Assembly: GCA_031761405.1 (NCBI GenBank)
Contig: JASEVX010000011.1
Coordinates: 42,888,951 to 42,952,950, forward strand
Length of the DNA stretch: 64,000 nucleotides
Reading direction: 5' to 3'
Source: Serripes groenlandicus
Taxonomy: Eukaryota > Mollusca > Bivalvia > Cardiida > Cardiidae
Part shown: piece by piece, positions 11,925 through 21,664 of the stretch
Numbering within the stretch: position 1 is the stretch's first letter
How the letters are laid out: each line of letters starts with the position of its first letter
The notes under the pieces: generated by a model
Told to the model about the DNA's origin: nothing
The model's input: the letters and a program-made list of their open reading frames with translations, nothing else
Databases searched by the model: none
Position numbers and translations under genes: made by a program

Positions 11925-12335
11925 ACAGTTGAAAGCTGGTTTTCTGTTTCCTGGGGACACACCCACTTTTATTCTCTCAATATTTCTCATAATATCCATT
12001 CTGGTATTATAAAAAGGATTTTCCTGTATCAAAGAGTGCCAGAAGAAAACGACTGGAATTCACACTCTCAGTCAATATTATGGAAAGAATGTTACCCTTT
12101 ACTCCAAAAATCACCGAACAAAAACGCAGGAGAGCTGCTTAGACTCTCCAAACAATAGGCAGTCTGTGGATGCAGTCAGAAAAACTTTTTTCCAGCTCCT
12201 TTTCAAGCAGTCTTGGTCGCGAAAGCTGGTATTAAAATTTACCTCTAAATTCACGCCTAGCTCCGCAACCAGTGTTGTCAAACCAGAATAGAGAAGTGGG
12301 TTCAACCGAAAAATTCAAACCCATGCGGGTAAATG
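11925..12335. repeat. Unclassified dispersed repeat, copy 1
   Basis: About 400 bp matching 54155-54605: CAGTTGAAAGCTG, TTATTCTCTCAATATTTC, AGACTCTC.AAACAATAGGC, TTCACGCCTAGCTCCGCAAC. In both copies the minus strand keeps a frame reading GLTTLVAELGVNL. This may be the relic of a coding transposon, but no family is recognised. Confidence 0.7.
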
Positions 12336-12359
12336 CTAAATTCATGATTTCCCTAAGTA

Positions 12360-12612
12360 CCGCCTCGGTGGTGTATTGGTAGAGCATCCGCCTCGTGATC
12401 CGGAGGTCGCGGGTTCGATCCCATTCCGGGTCATACCAAATACTTTATAAATGGTAGTAGTGGGGCAGCCCTCCTATGCGCTCAGGGTTGCAGGGTTTTC
12501 ATTACGACTGACTGGGCTGGTGTCAGGATAATTAGACCAGTAGTACCTGGAAACGCCGTGATATAACTGAAACAATGTTGAAAGCGGCGTATAACACTAA
12601 TCAATCAATCAA
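12360..12612 (+). mobile_element. SINE family 1, best-preserved copy
   Basis: tRNA-like head with box A (TGGTAGAGCATCC) and box B (GTCGCGGGTTCGATCCC), core GACTGACTGGGCTGGTGTC, CCAGTAGTACC, tail CGCCGTGATATAACTGAAAC, GTTGAAAGCGGCG, and terminal AATCAATCAATCAA. Architecture fits the molluscan tRNA-headed SINE superfamilies. Confidence 0.92.
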
Positions 12613-14040
12613 CTCTTTGAGATCTTGACTTCATAAAATCGGTTTTTCAACATAGGGAATCGAAGTAAGACATGGATGATTTGTATACATGTACGTTAAA
12701 AGGTAGAAGGGGGGCCACCTTAATTCGAAAATCGTATTCCTACAGTCTTTATTCATTTTCAAGGCCCCAACAATTGCGTGTGTAATGATCGATTGCTTAT
12801 GATTCAAGTAACAGGCTTTTAAACATTTGAAGCTTTCTTGATAATAAATAACTAGTTCGATCAACTAACGATTATTTCGGAAGTGAACACCGTGACATGT
12901 TATTTTCCATTGGCTAATGCATTTTGGATTAAAACAAAAACTGACTGATGTATGACGCGATTTGCAGAATAATATTCATCATTTGGTTGACCAATGAACG
13001 CTCCCTCCGAATCGAACAGGATGTTGACCTGGTGGACAATTGTCAACGCGCTTGAAAACTAATCCCTATTAAAGACAACCTATCGGTAAAAACGGTTCGT
13101 TGTTTGACGGGTGATCCGTAGCATTTACAAGACGGGGAAATGTGTAGAAATACGATCTACGAACCATAACTTTGTTACTATGGGAATGTTTACTTTATTC
13201 TAAGAATAATTATTCAATATACAATCACTACATAACATGTACACGGCAGTAAACTCGTAAGGCGACAATTTCTATTTTTAGATTCTCTATCACGGGGTTG
13301 ACAGAAATGTGTTTGATATAAATTAGAGATTCATATTCTAACCTTCTTCTTTAATTCATTCTTCAGTGGTTAATAATACGTTCTCAGGGCAGAGTGAAAC
13401 TGATATGAAACTGATGTGATCAGACAATTCGCAAATGCATTATGATTGATTTATTTAAGCACAGCTCAATTATGACTAATGCATAAATAAACAAGTTAAA
13501 CAAAGCGCTGGAAAAATGATTCCGTTATATTGCTGTGTATATGAAACGACGAAACGATGATGTTTTTGTATTTACCTAACTCAGTGTATACACCCTGACC
13601 CTCTTTTCGAGCGATGGTAACAAACTGAGCCACCTGTTAGCTTAAATATGCATGGAATCAACGAATCCAATTACATGTACCTCTGTTAATTAACAAGAGT
13701 TGCTGCAAGATGCAGCAATTAGCGCGGGAATCAGCATTTTATGGCTTAAGAAATACTGTTTGATTCGAAAAACACGAAACACGCTTTTAAATATATGATA
13801 TAAATATATGATAACAATAGTTTTTTAGTTAAACACGTAAAACGAAAACAAAAATATCCTTTCCCTCGATCTCCCAAAATTATTGTAAACGTTTGTTTAC
13901 ACGCGTCCTGTTTTTCCCCTTAACATATTCTTAAAATCGCAAAATTGAGCACAATAACTTCGCATTTATGAAAATATTCCCATTTTCCTAATGTAACGGG
14001 AACGGGTATAGGTTTGTGTATAAATATCACTTCTACAGCC
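12613..14040. other. Low-copy region, no supported gene
   Basis: About 1.4 kb with no repeat family recognised. Frames on the minus strand (12631-12864, 13920-14114) have no splice signals or domain hallmarks. A small hairpin TTGCTGCA-AGA-TGCAGCAA lies near 13695. Confidence 0.45.
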
Positions 14041-14097
14041 TTGCTTTGGAAGCCGGCTTTTATAGCGCCGTTGGTAGAGTGGTTGACCTTTATGTAA

Positions 14098-14145
14098 AGA
14101 TAAGCAACGTTCATCGCGGTTAGTGCCTGGATGGGTGAACCGCAA
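14098..14145 (+). repeat. 5S rRNA-like segment
   Basis: GATAAGCAACGTTCATCGCG followed by GTTAGTGCCTGGATGGGTGA resembles the 3' half of eukaryotic 5S rRNA (TAAGCA...GGTTAGTACTTGGATGGGAGACCGC), which includes the internal promoter region. Probably a 5S-derived repeat head or a pseudogene fragment, not a functional gene. Confidence 0.45.
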
Positions 14146-14514
14146 TGGCTTAACGCCGGTACACGTTACAAATGGTGGCAGCGGTGGATGTTATTAAAAA
14201 ACTATGGTTTTAATTTACATTTTAATCATAAAAATACTGCTCGCATATAAATAGACTGGTTCACTAATCTTAATCTTCTATTGCGAGCAAAAAACCGTCT
14301 AGTGACGAACTGCTACGGAAATATCCGAGAGCTGACGGTAAAATACGGCACATGCGCGATCAAGACGATTAACACGGCGCATGCGCAAGCCCATTGCACC
14401 AGTGATGGGTTTTTCACAACCAATATATGCACTGGTGCTGATGCACCCGCGCAATAACCACCTTACCTCTACTCAACTAAGCTACCTCAAAGGACAAGCA
14501 TTCTTCTTCTTCCC

Positions 14515-14622
14515 GCAATGGGCTAATAGCCTATGTAAAAAATCGGCCAGTTGCTTGAATAGACTGTTGTGGAGAGTATTGGTGTGTGTGTGAATGAACT
14601 GGCTGCCGTGATATGACATTCA
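14515..14622 (+). mobile_element. SINE family 4 fragment inside family A sequence
   Basis: GCCAGTTGCTTGAATAGACTG, GGAGAGTATTGGTGTG and AACTGGCTGCCGTGATATGAC match the family 4 copies at 58.6 and 62.0 kb. Family A right-half sequence (ATTCAATTATAGTGATTTTG) follows at once. Confidence 0.7.
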
Positions 14623-14702
14623 ATTATAGTGATTTTGTATATTTTAACACAATATGTTCAAAGTCGTCTGCTGCCGATTTGCTGTATGTGGGAAAGAGTT
14701 AA
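14623..14702. mobile_element. Family A MITE, right part
   Basis: AATATGTTCAAAGTCGTCTG, GTGGGAAAGAGTTAA. Its terminal TTAA is shared with the next element. Confidence 0.75.
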
Positions 14703-14916
14703 CCCTTTCCCTCATAGACGACCTTGCAGCAGACGACTTTTTGAAAACACAGTGACAAAAGAAGAAATTGCTCAAAACGAGCAATTTCTCCATTTGCCAC
14801 AATGTTTTCCACTTTTAGTCATAGGTTATCCATTCAATTATAGAGATTTTCTATTTTTTAACAAAATATGTGCAAAGTCGTCTGCTGCAGATTTGCTGTT
14901 TGTGGGAAAGAGTTAA
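14699..14916. mobile_element. Family A MITE, complete
   Basis: TTAACCCTTTCCCTCATAGA ... GTGGGAAAGAGTTAA; central GCTCAAAACGAGC hairpin. Confidence 0.92.
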
Positions 14917-15030
14917 GACTCGACCATTGATGGACGAGGTTATATCGTTGATACATAAGCTCCAGTTTGCTTAGTATTCATGGATATTTATGAATATGGT
15001 AATGTGACCTTTCAAACTTTCGTTTCTTAG

Positions 15031-15260
15031 TTAACCCTTTCCCGCATACAACAAATATGCAGCAGACGACTTTGGAAACATGTGGACAAAAATATAGAAA
15101 ATCCCTATAAATGAGGGTATATTTACTGAAAAAAGTTGAAAACATTGTGGCAAAAGGAGAAATTGCTCGTTTTGAGCAATTTTTCCTTTTGTCACAGTGT
15201 TTTCAAAAGTCATCTGCAGCAGCGGCGTCAAAAAGCGTCTATATATTGGAAAAGGATTAA
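15031..15260. mobile_element. Family A MITE, complete
   Basis: TTAACCCTTTCCCGCATACA ... GAAAAGGATTAA; AAATTGCTCGTTTTGAGCAA at the centre. Confidence 0.92.
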
Positions 15261-15439
15261 CACATTATCTGAAACCGACTACTTTGCGTGCCTCCGTATC
15301 TCAAGACATTTTAATTCATTGTTGGAAATAAGGGTTTTGCTGAAGAGGAGTAATTTCTCATTAACTGAAGCACTGTTTTCCAATTTGTGTTAAATGTTTT
15401 CTATCAGACTTCGATTTGTGACAACTTATTATACTGTTT

Positions 15440-15580
15440 TCAAAGCAGACGACTTTCATTTGTATAATGGAAAGTTATATTGGTATAAAACTGTTGTTGA
15501 CGCATTCTGACGCCTCTGTAGCAGACAACTTTTGAAAACACTGCGGTCAATTTCTCCATTCGCCACGATGTTTCGAATAG
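15440..15580. mobile_element. Family A MITE fragments
   Basis: GACGCATTCTGACGCCTCTG and GACAACTTTTGAAAACACTG, with TTTCTCCATTCGCCACGATG; both termini lost. Confidence 0.5.
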
Positions 15581-15747
15581 AATTCCGTTTATCATTCTAA
15601 TTTCGTGGTTATCATAAGTAAAATTGATCACGCTATTTCGGGAGCATTTGTAATAGGTGTAAATTGAGATGTGTTGGAAAAACATTTTGGTGTCGTTATC
15701 AAATAAATTCTGTACTTACATGTCGCGGCTCGAAGTTGAACACACCT

Positions 15748-15992
15748 GGATTTCGAGAAAACCAACTTGACTCTGCGTATTGTATCGACCCAGATCAGCC
15801 TGCGCAGACTAATCCGGGCCGACACATTCCGTCTCAGGGGGATAGAGGTATAGAGTAACGAGTCCTGAAACGGAAAATCCACAGGAGGCGAAACGTGTCT
15901 GTATGGCTTAGCCTGCGCGGCATGCTTAGGCTGATCTGGGTCGATACTTTACGCATAGTTCACAATGTCGGTTTTCTCGTGGAACGGCTCAT
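15748..15992. mobile_element. Family D element
   Basis: TTTCGAGAAAACCAACTTG at the left, CTCGTGGAACGGCTCATAT at the right, with mirrored TATCGACCCAGATCAGCCTG and GATCTGGGTCGATACTTTAC. Confidence 0.85.
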
Positions 15993-16011
15993 ATGTAAGT
16001 GCTCCGGTTAG

Positions 16012-16200
16012 TTAAGTCGGTAGATCACTGGCCTTGAATGCAATGCAAGGGGTCCAGAGTTCGAGCCCCGAATGTTTCTCTTTCCCTTCGACATTTGCGT
16101 CCAATAAGGGACCGTGAAAGCACTGCGTAGTTAGTCTAACAGGGATTGCAGTGTTATTATGACATCCTTGTCACTGGAGTTTCAAAATTCGAGGACTCTT
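16012..16200 (+). mobile_element. SINE-like repeat with a different tRNA-like head
   Basis: Head GGTTAGTTAAGTCGGTAGAT (box A-like) and GGTCCAGAGTTCGAGCCCCG (box B-like). The body (TCCAATAAGGGACCGTGAAA) does not match the other SINEs here, and no shared tail is seen. Only one copy in the window. Confidence 0.55.
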
Positions 16201-16265
16201 TTCCATTGAAGCAGGGGTGAATGGATCTCCCTGTGATATGACCAAGAGTCAGGATCTTGCCATTA

Positions 16266-16286
16266 TTAGTATTAGTAGTAGTAGTG

Positions 16287-16377
<91 letters not shown>

Positions 16378-16398
16378 TAGTGGTAGTAGTAATAGTAT

Positions 16399-16430
<32 letters not shown>
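16266..16430. repeat. (AGT)n microsatellite
   Basis: About 50 AGT repeats interrupted by GGT, AAT and ATT variants. The frame reading poly-serine across it is an artefact of the repeat. Confidence 0.97.
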
Positions 16431-16478
16431 TATTAGTCCGAGCAAGATATACACTGTTTACATATTACTAACACAAGC

Positions 16479-16709
16479 TTATAAGTAGATTTGTAAGACT
16501 TGGCAGAGGGAAGAATCATCTGAACCTTCAATGTTCATAAATGCCATTGTATATCTTCCCTCAAATTGGCTCAAATTAGTAACAAGAGCATGAAGCATTT
16601 CGGATTCAGATTCCATATCAGGGACACACTGATCGGTTTTGGCTTCGCTCACGAATTTTAAAATTGACGTATCCATAGCAATAAGTAAGGTTATTTCTCC
16701 TTTGCTCAT
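16479..16709 (-). other. Unassigned open frame, 76 codons
   Basis: Low-copy sequence with a minus-strand frame beginning MSKGEITLLIAMDTSILKF and containing MESESEMLHALVTNLSQF. Composition is protein-like and it is not part of a repeat family seen here. An in-frame stop lies just upstream of the ATG, there is no good acceptor, and I recognise no domain. Confidence 0.2.
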
Positions 16710-17003
16710 AATAGATTGTTATCCTCTATCCGGGATAATATGTGCTTACCTCAGATGTTCTGAAAGCAGGCTCAAAAAGAAGTTCCGGTACACTGTTAAG
16801 TGTATGCCACACACGCGTAACTACAGCTTGTTACAATATCAAGTTACGCGTATTCATAATAGGGTCAGCGTCCATTAAGCTGGATTACTTATTAATCATT
16901 ATGTTGAACCATTTAGGTCTCATATTTCTATGTTAACGGAAGCCTACCGTCTCGGTCATTTAGTGCATAACCTGATCGCCTCGAGATCAGGAGACAAGGA
17001 TTC

Positions 17004-17249
17004 AGCCGTCCCGCGAGAAAACCAACATTGTGGACTCTGCGTAAAGTATCGACCGGATCAGCCTAAGCATGCCGCGCAGGCTTACCCGGATAGACACTTT
17101 TCGTCTCCTGTGGATTTTCTGTTTCTTGAAACATTACTCTTTACCTCTATCCCCCTGAGACGTAATGTGTCGGACTGCGCAACTTGATCTGGTTCTATAC
17201 ATTACGTAGAGGCCATAATGTTGGTTTTCGCGCGGGACGGCTCATTTGT
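17004..17249. mobile_element. Family D element
   Basis: AGCCGTCCCGCGAGAAAACC ... GCGCGGGACGGCTCATTTG; GCATGCCGCGCAGGC and GTAATGTGTCGG inside. Confidence 0.85.
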
Positions 17250-17860
17250 GGGGGTTTTTGCATGGTGTTTAACGCTGCTTTCAGCAATTTTTCAGCTCTG
17301 TCACGACGTTTCCTCTGATAGTTTCCAGTGGATCATTTTTGACACCAACGGGACACTCGTATTGCTAACCCCATAACCCTGAACGCCAAGGAGGGGGAAA
17401 CCTTTACATCTATATGTAAATGTGTTGAACTCCAGATGGAGATCAAAATTTAAAATGTTGAAACTCCTGTAAATAATGCTAATAGTGACAACAAAGTAAG
17501 TAATAAATAGTTAGAAAAGCTATGTTGGCAATAAATGTTGAAGAACAGTCAATTAAAAGTCATGAAAATGTACCAAATTTGGCTTACTGGGTATGTCTAC
17601 CTAGTAAAAATTAAGCACTAGCGATCAATATTTAGATGTTAATTGTATTAATTGTACTGGAAAGTGAGTTATTACTCTTATTTTATCACTTAAGGATTGA
17701 TTCTTATTTTTCGTGCGTTCAGGCAGTATGAACGCTCGGCCGCCATTTTGCAAAGCCATGAAGCGCGCTATATTATGATTCTAATATTTCAATCAACTTT
17801 TAAACAGTTTTAATTTATGACTATACCTTCTATAATCCTGATTTCAGCACCTTTAATGTC
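17250..17860. other. No gene; decayed SINE tail then AT-rich low-copy DNA
   Basis: 17250-17400 resembles an antisense SINE (GTGTTTAACGCTGCTTTCAG, then CCAAGGAGGG). The remainder shows nothing recognisable. Confidence 0.4.
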
Positions 17861-17867
17861 TGAGAGA

Positions 17868-18330
17868 TCAAGGAGTCAATCACCGGTACTTCGATCGACG
17901 GGTCATACCAAATAATTTTAAAAAAATAATTTAAAAGATAGCTATAGCTGACCTCTTTGGCGGTCAGGGTAGTGGGGTTAGCATTACGACTGACTCGCTG
18001 GTGTCAGGATATATAGAGGGCTTGGTGTGAAACAGTTGTAAATAAAATTGGTATTTCTTTACCAAGGTTAATCACCTCGCCATAAAGTCTTTAAAAGCAT
18101 TAAATCTTTTTTTCTTGGTAAACAATGTTCTGAGCAATGGCACCTAAATTTTTATTGTTTACTAAGGGGTCAGTCAAAATTGCCCCTAAACCAGGATTTT
18201 AAAAATAAGTATTTAGTTACAACTGTTTCACGCCAAGGCCTCGATATGGACAAGTTGTAGTAGTATTTTACCAATAGAACGCCGTAATATATCTGAAACA
18301 ATGTAGAAAGCGGTGTAAAAACATAATACA
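17868..18330 (+). mobile_element. SINE family 1 interrupted by a family C MITE
   Basis: Head remnant (CGATCGACGGGTCATACC), body GACTGACTCGCTGGTGTC, then a C element at 18015-18243, and tail CGCCGTAATATATCTGAAAC with AAAGCGGTGTAAAAAC. Confidence 0.75.
18015..18243. mobile_element. Family C MITE with 4-bp target duplication
   Basis: AGAGGGCTTGGTGTGAAAC / GTTTCACGCCAAGGCCTCG ends, flanked by ATAT (18011-18014 and 18244-18247). Inserted in a SINE, like the copy near 10.2 kb. Confidence 0.88.
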
Positions 18331-18360
18331 ATAAAACAAACACATTTTAAGTGCCACACG

Positions 18361-18595
18361 TTAACCCTTTCCCTCATACAGACTCTTTCTGACGCCTTTA
18401 CAGCAGACGACTGTTCAAAAACATGGCGACAACAGAAGAAATTGCTCGAAACGAGCAATTTCTTCTTTTGTCACCATGTTTTCAACTGTCTTCAATTATT
18501 GTACCTTCATTTAAAGGGAGTTTCTAAATAAAAAATTCAGGTTTGTTTTTTCAAATTCGTCTGCTGTAGATATGTTTTATGTGGGAAAATGTTAA
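18361..18595. mobile_element. Family A MITE, complete
   Basis: TTAACCCTTTCCCTCATACA ... GTGGGAAAATGTTAA; centre AAATTGCTCGAAACGAGCAA. Confidence 0.92.
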
Positions 18596-18989
18596 GAGAT
18601 AGAAGAAGGAACCAGCGTCGTATAGTTCTTGTACACGAAATCCTATTTAACCTATTACATGGTCCCCATATCCATGTTAAAATTAACAGTACGTGACGTT
18701 ACTGCCATTATTTATTGGAAAATAGCTATAATTTAGCGCAGTATGGAGCCTTGTATTATGTATTGTCAGCCTCGAATTCAATTAATTCGTGTTTATAATG
18801 ATAATCAGGTCATCCTATCAAGATAGCAGCCATGCAGTTTTTTTCTAGTTGCTTGCCGATGTATGAGCGATATAATCTTGCTATTACAATGTTTTCCAAA
18901 TACAGAACCTTTCCAGGAACTGGTTCGATTTATGAAGAATATTGGAGTTGTCTCATCTTTGAGTTAACTCAACTCTAGTGTTGTTATTA
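18596..18989. other. Low-copy stretch, no supported gene
   Basis: No repeat family and no convincing exon. Short frames (for example near 18657) end quickly. Confidence 0.4.
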
Positions 18990-19230
18990 TAAGAGCCGTC
19001 CGATGAGACAACCAACAGTGTGGACTCTGCGTAAAGTATCGATCCGGATCAGCCTAAGCATACCACACAGGCTAACCCGAACAGGCACGTTTCGCCTCTT
19101 GTGCATTTTCTGTTTCATGAATCATGACTCTATACCTCTATCCCTCTGAGAAGGAATGTGTCGGCCCGGATAAGGCTCCGCGGAATTCGCAGGCTGATCT
19201 GGGTCGATACATTACGCAGAGTCTCATATG
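18990..19230. mobile_element. Family D element
   Basis: AGAGCCGTCCGATGAGACAAC at the left; right end reduced to TTACGCAGAGTCTCATATG. Confidence 0.8.
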
Positions 19231-19596
19231 GTATATTGTCCTGTTGCGTACATTGATTGTTATATGTTGTTATATCAAAAGTGATGAAAGACACACTCCT
19301 GCATTGCGGACGTGCAAGCAGTCGTGTTACACAAAGAAGACGTCTGTTTTGTGTTTACATATTCCAGCTGACATTATAAATACGGTGTCTTTATTCATTG
19401 TATAATAATACAATAACGCCTTGCGTTTTTGCTACCCTATAGAATCACCTTATAGAAACAATTGGTGTGAATAGAATACATAGGGTGTATAAAAGGATTT
19501 AAGAACCTGCAATCGGTTAATGCCGAGCGCGAGGGTAAACAACGTCATAAAGCAAGCATGCAGTCGGTGCCCCTTACATGTGTATGTAGAACTATG

Positions 19597-19896
19597 TTAA
19601 CCCTTTTCCTCATACTGACACGTTTTGACGTGTAACAAATAGTGAAATTATATTTGATGTCACAATGTTTTCCTGTCTAGTCCATCATTATACTTCATTT
19701 ACGGAGATTGATCATATTTTGCCAATATGTTTTCAAAGTCATGATTTAAAAGTCATATTTTGCCAATAAGTTTTTTAAATACGAGATTTATCATATTTTG
19801 TCAATAGGTTTTCAAAGTCAAGAGTTATCATATTTTGCCAATATGTTTTCAAAGTCGTTTGCAACGGAATTGGTGTATGTTAAAAGAAAGGGCTGA
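19597..19896. mobile_element. Family A MITE with an internally amplified right arm
   Basis: TTAACCCTTTTCCTCATACT at the left, GAAAGGGCTGAA at the right. Between 19701 and 19860 the right-arm motif TCATATTTTGCCAATATG / TTTTCAAAGTC is repeated four times. Confidence 0.75.
19701..19860. repeat. About 40-50 bp tandem repeat inside a family A MITE, 4 copies
   Basis: The unit combines ATCATATTTTGCCAATA with GTTTTCAAAGTCA; imperfect copies differ by small indels. Confidence 0.8.
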
Positions 19897-20117
19897 ATTC
19901 ATGGCATAAAAGGCAGTGCTGTTATACAGAATCAATACATTGTCTCCGTTGGTGACAGGCAGAGTTCTACAAGTGTATGATATCTCGTTACTGGGTCTTT
20001 AAACCCTGAATCATACATGCCAGTTTTTGAACAATCTTTGCGCAAAATTCAGACAAAGGTCAGCCTGCACATTCTTGCAGTCCAATCTCGGTCAACAATG
20101 CTCGGTATTCATGTATC

Positions 20118-20229
20118 GTTTTGACATAGAATATAGACTGATAAATCCACAGCAATGACAGATTTACAGTTTTTATGAATGTTTTCTGTCTTTGCTGTGG
20201 ATTTATCAGTTTATATTCTATGTCAAAAC
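20118..20229. repeat. Long hairpin, 44-bp arms
   Basis: The left arm, 20118-20161 (GTTTTGACATAGAATATAGA...), pairs with 20186-20229 at 42 of 44 positions around a 24-nt loop. Low-copy in the window. Confidence 0.9.
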
Positions 20230-20444
20230 TATCTAACTAGGCAATTAAACATTCGTCTTTTTTAATGGCTAATCGAATGCCCAATGTCTGATGAGAAATT
20301 CGCTTTTGTGAATGTCTAATTGAAGTCTGATGTCCAATTAGACATTCGATAATTATAATTTGCGAATGGCTTATCCAATGTCTAATGTCTAATGAGACAT
20401 TCGATTTTTTTAATCTGTAATGGCTAAAGTCTAATGCTCTGTAA
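20230..20444. repeat. Degenerate repeat of ATGTCTAAT / CATTCG words
   Basis: ATGTCTAATG, ACATTCGAT, GGCTAATCGAATG and related words recur on both strands, forming imperfect direct and inverted repeats. No coding signal. Confidence 0.6.
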
Positions 20445-20655
20445 ACTGTTGAAGACAGTGGTACAGAGGTAGAGCGTCGGCCTCTTGTACCAAAGGTCCC
20501 GGGTTCGTATCCCGTGATGAGCGGGTTCTGCCTTTGGGATTTTTCCACACAAACGGCGCGAGCACTGGTTAAGTTTCCAGGAAGCAGACATCGAGCGTGA
20601 TTAATATAAGCTTAAAACTTGTTTCGCAATCGATGTAAAATAAATAAGTTTAAAC
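20445..20655 (+). mobile_element. SINE family 2 (tRNA-headed), complete
   Basis: Head GGTACAGAGGTAGAGCGTCG and GTCCCGGGTTCGTATCCCG; body TGATGAGCGGGTTCTGCC; unique tail CGAGCGTGATTAATATAAGC, TTTCGCAATCGATGTAAAAT. The tail differs from SINE families 1, 3 and 4. Confidence 0.88.
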
Positions 20656-20734
20656 TTTGAACTTCTGTCAACTTCACACACTTGTTTTTCTTTCGGACTA
20701 TTTTATAATTGACCCATTCTCGGATTCATACACA

Positions 20735-21140
20735 TTAACCCTTCTAATAAACATACGCCCCTGAAGCAGACGGACTACTTTTGAAAACATTATGACAAAA
20801 GGAGAAAATACTCATGATGAGCAATGTCTCCTTTTGTAACAATGTTTCAACTTGATTTCATAGTTTAACTCTTTCAGCGCCAAAGGCAATATTGAGGTTT
20901 TTGCAAACAATACTGATTCAGGCGAGTCAGCTCGTAACGAGCTGTCTCACCTGAAATCAGCATTGTTTGCCTTTCAGTTATCAAAATAGTCTAAACTTGT
21001 ATTACATGAGAAATGAGAAATGGAGACGCCCGAGTATGGAAGTGTCTACTTTAAACAATTCGGCGCTGAAAGAGTTAAACATATGTATTTTGGAGATTTG
21101 ACATATTCCTGCAGATTGATTGTATGTAGTGGAGTGTTAA
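20735..21140. mobile_element. Family A MITE interrupted by a family B MITE
   Basis: Left part TTAACCCTTC...AGCAATGTCTCCTTTTG, right part ATTTTGGAGATTTGACATAT to GGAGTGTTAA. The B element occupies 20865-21078. Confidence 0.85.
20865..21078. mobile_element. Family B MITE, complete, TTAA-flanked
   Basis: TTAACTCTTTCAGCGCC / GGCGCTGAAAGAGTTAA ends with TTAA on both sides. Centre GAGTCAGCTC GTAAC GAGCTGTCTCAC hairpin within GCAAACAAT...CATTGTTTGC. Confidence 0.92.
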
Positions 21141-21205
21141 GAATTAGACGTAGTGCGTGATACCTAATACGATTACAGATTTCCTCACAGCTTCATCTGA
21201 TTCAA

Positions 21206-21465
21206 TACGAGCCGTTCCACGAGAAAACCAACAGTATGGCCACTGCGTAATGTATCGACCCAGATCAGCCTGCGCAGGCTAATCCGGACCGACACATTCC
21301 GTCTTTGTGAGTTAGAGGTATAGAGTAATGATTCCTGAAACAGAAAATCCACAGGAGACGGAAAGTGTATATCCGGGGAAGCCTGCGCGGCATGCTTTAG
21401 GCTGATCCGGGTCGATACTTTACGCAGAGTCCACACTGTTGGTTTTTCTCGTGGAACGGCTCATA
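21206..21465. mobile_element. Family D element, complete
   Basis: ACGAGCCGTTCCACGAGAAAA ... CTCGTGGAACGGCTCATAT; typical mirrored interior. Confidence 0.88.
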
Positions 21466-21474
21466 TACATTGTT

Positions 21475-21663
21475 AACGCTTTCTCACCTGTAGAGGTACA
21501 TGTATCAGTCGCACATAGCTTTTGAAAGCAACGTTGCAAAAATATTGCTCATGATGACCAATTTGCCCTTTGTGCCGACATGTTTTAAACTATAAACAAA
21601 TCTTTAATTGATAGATAGTTTCAATAGTTTTGCCTCGATGTTTCATAGTTGTTTCCTGCAGAA
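21475..21663. mobile_element. Family A MITE, decayed
   Basis: TTAACGCTTTCTCACCTGTA at the left, CATGATGACCAATTTGCCC near the centre, GTTTCCTGCAGAATTGA near the right; right terminus cut by the next D element. Confidence 0.6.
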
Positions 21664-21664
21664 T

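Noticed and set aside
12360..12432. Functional tRNA gene
   Set aside because: The acceptor ends do not pair and SINE body and tail follow; it is a SINE head. The same holds for the tRNA-like heads at 20.45, 29.73, 35.1, 35.66 and 58.84 kb.
16217..16471. Poly-serine open frame
   Set aside because: Simple consequence of the AGT microsatellite.
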